Positions 58,249-64,000 of a stretch of 64,000 bases of DNA are shown piece by piece. The stretch's first letter is position 1. The number at the start of each line of letters is the position of its first letter. The notes under the pieces were generated by a model that was given only the letters and a program-made list of their open reading frames with translations, did no database searches and was not told the DNA's origin. Made by a program: the position numbers and the translations under genes. Location of the stretch: contig NC_092806.1 in NCBI RefSeq assembly GCF_040954645.1, forward strand, positions 23,771,644-23,835,643, given 5' to 3'. The stretch is from Diabrotica undecimpunctata (lineage: Eukaryota > Arthropoda > Insecta > Coleoptera > Chrysomelidae).

Positions 58249-61200
58249 GTACATTCTTTAATTATTTTTAATAAAATTATAGCGTTGCAAAAACTTGTTA
58301 ATTTTCGCAAATTTGGGATAAACAAATTTAATTGTTTAAAAGCTATTCAATGAATCGTTTTGCAATTTTTATTACATATTGTTCACCACAAAAGCCTTCT
58401 TTTGAAGCAAAAGTTATACACTCATTTTTGTAAAAGGTTTTAACAATTTCTACCATTTTATAATTGTTAACTCTTTTAATGATTAATAAATAAATGAACC
58501 AAAAAACGTTTACAACAGCTCAGTTTAAAGGCTTTTTAAAATGAATTAACCGATTCATATATCAGTTTTTGATAAAATATAATAGGTTTTTCTTCTAGAC
58601 GAAAATTCTAAAAATCAGTAATTTTTCGCTTAAATTGTTAATAAAACAAAAAATATGAAAAAACTTTGAATGAACTTGCATAACTTTGTTATTCTACTCC
58701 TATAGAATCTATAACAATTAATAGATAGTAGCATTGATTACAAAAGATCTTTTTTAAACAATGATAGTAGTTAAGTGACTGTCAAAAAAACACTATATTT
58801 TTGATCATTTCCTTGGGATAGTACTCAATGCACATATGACCTTGTTTGACCTGCAGAATAGAAGCAATTTACACGTCTGTAGATCTAATTCAATTTAACA
58901 ATAGTTTCTATTGTATATAGCATTATAGATCTGTTTTTTCAAGTGTTGGACACACAGATGGACAGACAAAAACGCATAATACAATATTGTTTATCATTAT
59001 TCTCTGTTATTGTTTCTCAGTGTTGTATAACAACCCCTCACAGATATAAAATAATAAGTAATTATTTTTAATTAGTTTTATTGTGATATTTTAGGAAATA
59101 CAGAAAACGAAATCAGAAATTCTTACACGACAAAATAATCATATTCTACAGAAGATAAACTCTGAAAAGAAGACTCTTGAGTTACTACAACTGGAAGCCG
59201 ATAAATTAAATTCTGAAATTGGAAGATTAGATGAAGAGACGTCACATATTGTACAAAGCCAGCAAAATGCTTGTGAAATTGTAGAAAAAATGCAACAGTA
59301 TGTTACAGAATTAGAGCTGAAAGCAAAAAATGTAGAAAAGAAACGTAACGAAATGCTGTACAAAGCCGAAAACCAAAAAGGAAAATTTCAAAACACTATC
59401 GACGCAGCTGTAAAAGAACGCAATCGTCGCAGAGATTTGATTTTCGCAACGAATAACCCCTCAGGTAACGGTGATGATGATTCTTTACGCAAAGAAAATT
59501 TACACCTGAAACAGCAAATTAATGAAAACCGCGAAGAGTTAATAAACCTGGAAATATTTTATTCTTTAAAAGTTGAAAAGGAGAATCTTGAAACTGGTTT
59601 AGATGAGAAGAAAAATAGGTATAATGAGATTGAAAAGAACTTGGAAGTTTTAAATAGTATTCAGGAGCACACTCTTACTCAATTGAATGAAGAATGTGAG
59701 AAACAAATTAAACTGAGGTATTTTTATGTATCTATATTTTGTATTATGTTGTTGATATAGTCCTTAGCATAGTCTTTTTTTCAGTGCCTGATTTCTTTCT
59801 AATACGTTTAATAGATAGTGACAAAGAAAATTGTATGTCTGTGATTAATTATCACAAAAAGTCGGCAGATTCATCATCTACATATTCATATTCATACACG
59901 AACCATATGTCTTCTTTGTGACAATAGTATTTTACACCATTTTCTCCACTACATTATCTCAAACTTCAGTTTACAAATTTATTTTAGAGTTGATGATTTA
60001 AACTGTGAATTAAACCGAATAAATCAAAAGATAACGGAAGTTAAGAAACAAAACCTTGATACCGAGATATCTTTAAAACGAAATCTAATTGCTGATACTA
60101 AAGAAATGATTAATAAACGAAACGAAGAGATTGTGGAGAAGCAAAAGCAGGTAGATAAGTTAAAAGAGGAGTTTACAAGTAAAGTTGATGCTATAAAACA
60201 ACAAATTGTTGAAGCTGAAAAGGAAGCAGATCAGTCTGGAGAAAGTATCCAAGAAAAAATACAGGTATGCAAATTTTTAATGTATTTTATTTAAACATTT
60301 AGATTATATAATCTTATATTTGTTATAAACTTTCATTTTCATGAGTATTGGGAGCTACTCTACTTAATGGAAATAAACCACGATTTTAATTGACGTTTAC
60401 ATTTCCGTTATACATGTTGTTAGAATTGTCTAGCACTTGATTTGAATTTAACGGGAAATTTTGTCTATTTCTTTCTTAAAATGATTATATATGCTCAAGT
60501 CCTGACATAAATGTTAATACAAGATATTTAAATAAAAAAAGTAAACATCTTGTTTTGATTTGAAAAAGTTGATTTACTTTTACTTTACACTTTATTACTG
60601 AAAATTTCACACTGTAGTTCATTAAAACTACAAACTACAAAAAAAAAAATATTCAAGAAGACCACCATTTGCCTGAATACAGCACCGAAGTCTGTTATCG
60701 CTGTATCTTGTACGCTGTACGTACGAGATCGTTAGGAAAATTGTCCACAGCTTCTATCAACGCCTGCTTCAATGACTCCACATTATAGCGACATCTTGTA
60801 CAGAACAGGCCCTCTAAAACTGACCACAATTTGTAGTCGAGTGGATTAAGGTCTGGGCTGGCTGGCGGCCAATAGTCACTACTAATAAATGAGGGTACAT
60901 GATTTTCAAGCCACTGTTGAGTAGTTTTGGCCTTATGCGCAGGTGCAGAATCCTGTCCTCCAGAAATATCCATAGTCTATTTTGAAGCATAGTGTGGTTT
61001 AGAAGCCCCACCAAATGTGTTAAAATGTTCCGTTGATAAATGCTCGCCGCTGTCTTAACGCCCTTTTCACAAAAATGTAGCAATTCAGTTCATCCTGTGC
61101 AGCTCTATTGGATTTAAATCAGGGCTAAATGGTGGCCAATCCAATCTTCGAATTTGGACCTCATCAAGATAATTACTCACTATGGTAGCGGCATGTGGTC

Positions 61201-62566
61201 GAGCATTATCCTGCATTAACATGAATCTATCATATCCAATGTAACCAACATATGGAAAAACATGATCTTGCAGGATGTTTTGATCGTAAGAGTCACCAGT
61301 CATCCGTCAAATCACTTCCACAAGTGCGGTGCGTCCCTCGCAATTAATTCCTCTCCAAAGAATTATGCCTCCACCCCCAAAACTAACGGTCTGGGCGAGA
61401 TTGCAGGTGGCGAATCATTGTCCAACTCTTGTAGACGTGGTTTCAACCATCTGGCTTTCATAATAGGATTCTGGTCTCATCAGTGAAAAGAACATTTTTC
61501 CAGTTTTCGATATTCCACTGAATATGTGTTCTTACAAATTCTAAACGACTAGCTTTATGATTTTGAAGAAGACGTAGAACTTTGGCATGGCGTCTAGGCT
61601 TTAAGTTTGCTTCTTTTAATCTTCGTCTAACTATTTTTGAACTCACATTAACTTGTCTAATATTTAGTAGCTCATTTCTAAGGTACATCGATGTCAATGA
61701 GCGATTTCGTGTAGAATTAAAAACCAAAAAACGATTATCATAATTGCGTTGTGCACCTTGGGCGTCCTTGACCAGGCCTTCGTACAAACTTTCATGTCTC
61801 TTGCTACCTTTTTAAAGTATTCCAAACTGTAGATTGACTTCTCCTGAAACGTCGTGCGATATCTTTTGGTGTATATTCTTCCTCATACAAAATTACAATC
61901 TGTGCTGCTTGGGCTTCATCGCAATGTCAAATTTGTGGCATACCTACTTGTTTTAAACTTAGTTAAATCATTGAACTATATAATTTTAGGCTTTTGAATC
62001 CTTAAAAAAATTCTACAAACAAGAGGAAAAGGATAAATTATTGAACAAAAAGTTCACATTGCAAGAAAAAATAAACGCAGATCAGATTTTATTGGTCGAA
62101 ATACAATTACTGAAGGAAAAAATAACGGCAAAGGAAAACACGATAGAATCCTTAACTGATGCCATAAATAATATATCCGATGATAAGTCTATATTGGAGA
62201 TGTCAAGGAAAAAGTCGTATTTGGATGCCTGCAAAACTTTCCTCGAAGAAAGATCTGAAATCATCGACAAAAGAAGGGACGATGAAAAAACTAATATGCA
62301 ACAATTACAAGAAAGTGTAGAGGAAATAAAGCATAAATGTGAAGAGAAAAGAAAAGAACTATTTAAGAAAACAGGTAAACATTGTACTACATTATAGAAT
62401 TTTTCCATTGTTACTTGTGGTATTTTATGTTGTAGGAAAAAGAGTAATTCCTCACAAAGGGATTCTAAAAGGTAAAGGTCAAAGCAAGACCCCTCCTGTT
62501 TCCCCAAAAAAGGTAACGTTTATTAATGTATCTTCCGAATCAACCGTTTCTACTCAGGAGGATAAG
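58012..62566 (+). CDS. Coiled-coil protein gene, five visible exons, unidentified
   Basis: Exons 58012-58248, 59095-59717, 59988-60264, 61990-62374 and 62436-62566 join in frame with GT-AG at each junction, giving about 551 residues from MEQQIQYMLEPEKVVLPTEY. Residues from about 60 to 505 are almost wholly charged helix with heptad-like spacing. No catalytic domain is seen. The last exon is basic and Pro/Ser-rich: PHKGILKGKGQSKTPPVSPK, then KVTFINVSS. Long coiled coils with such tails occur among kinetochore, centrosome and cytoskeletal proteins, but I cannot assign a family. If the final donor (GTAAGT at 62567) is not used, the frame ends at TAG 62603-62605. Confidence 0.82.
59095..59717 (+). 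CDS. Coiled-coil protein, exon 2
   Basis: Acceptor ATATTTTAG, donor GTATTT. It encodes an uninterrupted 207-codon coiled coil including LEADKLNSEIGRLDEETSHI and NPSGNGDDDSLRKENLHLKQ. The GNGDDD segment is a short non-helical break that may be a hinge. Confidence 0.85.
59988..60264 (+). CDS. Coiled-coil protein, exon 3
   Basis: Acceptor TTATTTTAG, donor GTATGC. It encodes VDDLNCELNRINQKITEVKK and continues the coiled coil through KQKQVDKLKEEFTSKVDAIK. Confidence 0.85.
60560..61083 (-). pseudogene. mariner-like (maT-type, DD37D) transposase relic
   Basis: Minus-strand 61083 down gives LHFCEKGVKTAASIYQRNIL and THLVGLLNHTMLQ, then after a frame change SGGQDSAPAHKAKTTQQWLE (second D), and WPPASPDLNPLDYKLWSVLE (third D). 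I count 37 residues between the last two acidic residues, the DD37D spacing of maT-type mariner elements. The first D and DNA-binding half are missing because the sequence abuts a different element at 61083. Its left boundary could not be set. Confidence 0.8.
61085..61945 (-). pseudogene. Tc1-like transposase relic, 3' end lost at the junction
   Basis: From about 61941 the minus strand reads MPQI, a stop, HCDEAQAAQIVILYEEEYTP and KDIARRFRRSQSTVWNTLKR (helix-turn-helix). After frame breaks come IVRRRLKEANLKPRRHAKVL and WKNVLFTDETRILL (first D), then YDRFMLMQDNARPHAATIVS (second D) and WPPFSPDLNPIELHRMN. It ends just after the catalytic E, exactly where the mariner-like relic begins. At least three frame breaks. 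Confidence 0.82.
61990..62374 (+). CDS. Coiled-coil protein, exon 4
   Basis: Acceptor ATAATTTTAG, donor GTAAAC. It encodes AFESLKKFYKQEEKDKLLNK and ends KCEEKRKELFKKT, continuing the coiled coil after an intron filled with two transposon relics. The same frame as exon 3 is kept. Confidence 0.85.
62436..62566 (+). CDS. Coiled-coil protein, exon 5 (basic tail)
   Basis: Acceptor TGTTGTAG, strong donor AAG|GTAAGT. It encodes KRVIPHKGILKGKGQSKTPP, then VSPKKVTFINVSSESTVSTQ. KKVTF fits the [RK]VxF docking consensus for protein phosphatase 1, and TPP/VSP are possible proline-directed phosphosites. The strong donor suggests at least one further exon. Confidence 0.75.
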
Positions 62567-62609
62567 GTAAGTTTGATAGTAAATAATAAGTATATACCAT
62601 TATAGTCTC

Positions 62610-63490
62610 CTTTCAAATAATTTCTGCACCAAGAATGTCCTAAATCTGTTATCATGCAACAACCACATCATTTCAATCATCCTTATTATTTATAATCTAT
62701 TCACAGTCAGGAAAAAGCGGGCCTTAAAGTGGTATTGTAGTTAAATAAAGATATGTCCAAATGACCTCTGGAGACCGCCATTATTGACCATCACTTTTAT
62801 CCAGAATTACATCCATATAAAGGTGGTAAAAAGTTTCTTTATTGCTTTTATATAAGATTATAATAATCAATAACGGGTTGAATAAATACAGGTTTAATTA
62901 TCCTAAATAAAAAAAGTAAGAATTGATCTTATAATCATCGAACTAAGATATAAAAAAAGGACAATTAATCTGCACATTCCGTAAATTTCTCCGTTTACTA
63001 TGTCTGTTAAAAATAAATCAAATCACGACATGGTTTAAAGGTTATTGATTTAAAATCATTGATAATGTTTATAGCTACTGATAGATTTTCTTACACATTG
63101 TTGGCTAATCTCCGCTGCTGATTCAGCGAATTCCTGACCTGTACAGGACTGTTTTTGGCTCCAATGTGCCACAACTTTGCTGGTAAATACTTAGGTCACA
63201 CTAGACTAAACGATGCAAACTGCAGTTTCTTTATAATTAATCAAGAAAAGCGACGTCCGCGCGTGCATTAGTCCGCCAATAGTTCACTAATCGACTGCGT
63301 GCAATGGTTTCCCCCCTCCTCTGGAGACTCTTTAGAGGACGGTAAAAATGGGAAAAGATACAAGGCTTTACAAAAAATTAGATAAAAGTTACAAAAATAT
63401 TACACAAAAAAACACAACACCTTCCCGGTGGTGGAGGCATCTACGTCTCCTGCAGATGTCATCCTCGGTCGATGTACCATCTCCCATGTC
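62610..63490. other. Sequence downstream of the last visible exon, nothing recognised
   Basis: Probably intron or 3' flank of the coiled-coil gene. No coding motif is supported. Confidence 0.45.
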
Positions 63491-63499
63491 CCTACGGTT

Positions 63500-64000
63500 G
63501 TTGTAGTCGAGTGTGACTGCCCTACGTGGTGTATCGAACCCATCGAGCAAAAAGACAAAAGAGGGAATGTAAAGGTAGTGGGGGCAAAAATATTGTTAGA
63601 CAGAAAGTGCCATCTTGAGAGGCCAAATTAAACAAGGAAAGAGAGTCTTTCCTTGTTTAAGAAATCAAATTTAGTTGGGTTATGTTATTATTTGTCCCAA
63701 CTGTCACATGAAATCTTATTTATATTGAAGTTTTTTAACAATTGTTTCACATTTTAGACTGTTATCGTTAATATTTAATTAAAATATTCTCGTCTAAGAC
63801 ACATTCTGAAAACTATTTTATAGCTACTGTTAATAAGTGTCGGAAAATTTAAATTTGGCGCATTCGCATTTCCGGATATGTCCGCCATCAGAGGCCACTT
63901 TTTTGGTCGCCTTTTCATAACGATTAGATTCCCTCTTTTGTCTTTTTGCTCGATGATCGAACCACATATCTGTAGGGCAGAGAGGGACGGAGTGGACCCC
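63500..64000. repeat. Large inverted repeat cut by the window end
   Basis: CATCGAGCAAAAAGACAAAA followed by GAGGGAAT at about 63541-63568 recurs in inverse at about 63930-63957, and flanking bases (CTGCCCTAC, GTGGT, TCGAAC) are also mirrored out to 64000. Between the arms, 63631-63660 is a short perfect hairpin (AAACAAGGAAAG and its complement). It is probably a fold-back or TIR element continuing past the window. The short + strand frame 63428-63631 overlaps the left arm and is not called. Confidence 0.6.

Noticed and set aside
62082..62507. Minus-strand 141-codon frame opposite the coiled-coil gene
   Set aside because: Overlaps two spliced exons of the coiled-coil gene and consists of Ser/Phe/Leu-rich shadow sequence.
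1..64000. CRISPR arrays, operons or prokaryotic features
   Set aside because: The window has spliced genes and eukaryotic transposons; no regularly spaced direct repeats were found.

Overview
The window looks like nuclear DNA of an insect with a large, transposon-rich genome. It is AT-rich, has GT-AG introns of 2.6-8.4 kb packed with transposons, and carries arthropod-type element families: Penelope-like, RTE-like and Jockey-like non-LTR elements, Tc1/mariner, pogo, hAT, PIF/Harbinger and a gag-only LTR element. A beetle is my guess from the general TE flavour, not something the sequence proves.

Two host genes are visible, both on the + strand. (1) A CD36/croquemort/LIMP-2-family scavenger receptor occupies 10135-43786 in six exons (10135-10443, 18623-18832, 27216-27427, 33493-33666, 36263-36460, 43546-43786). 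All five junctions have GT-AG signals and keep the reading frame. The start codon and first membrane segment are not visible and probably lie upstream of the window. (2) A long coiled-coil protein starts at 58012 and runs through exons 58012-58248, 59095-59717, 59988-60264, 61990-62374 and 62436-62566. It ends in a basic tail with a KVTF motif and may continue beyond the window.

Almost everything else is mobile DNA. 1-10.1 kb: LINE ORF1 debris, a large fold-back repeat family, a truncated Penelope-like element with inverted terminal copies, LINE fragments, a perfect 446-bp tandem duplication and a PIF/Harbinger relic. CD36 intron 1 (10.4-18.6 kb): a LINE, fold-back copies, an (AT)n tract, a nested inverted repeat with hammerhead-like motifs, a Penelope GIY-YIG remnant beside a well-formed hammerhead ribozyme candidate, and a minus-strand LINE. 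Intron 2 (18.8-27.2 kb): a complete hAT element with 8-bp target duplications and a MITE inside it, then an LTR element with nearly identical 1.4-kb LTRs around a gag-like ORF and no pol. Intron 3: an IS630-like transposase with unusually wide catalytic spacing, tandem palindromes and an RTE-like relic. Intron 4: LINE debris split by a 212-bp retroposon-like insert ending in telomere-like repeats. Intron 5 (36.5-43.5 kb): a nested stack in which one Jockey-like LINE is split by a pogo element and by a second LINE, which is itself split by a Tc1 element.

43.8-58 kb is intergenic or 3'-flanking DNA with a LINE scrap, a hAT-type MITE and a Tc1 element inside another LINE. Intron 4 of the coiled-coil gene holds two different mariner-superfamily relics abutting each other. 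The window ends inside a large inverted repeat. I saw no rRNA, tRNA or CRISPR array.
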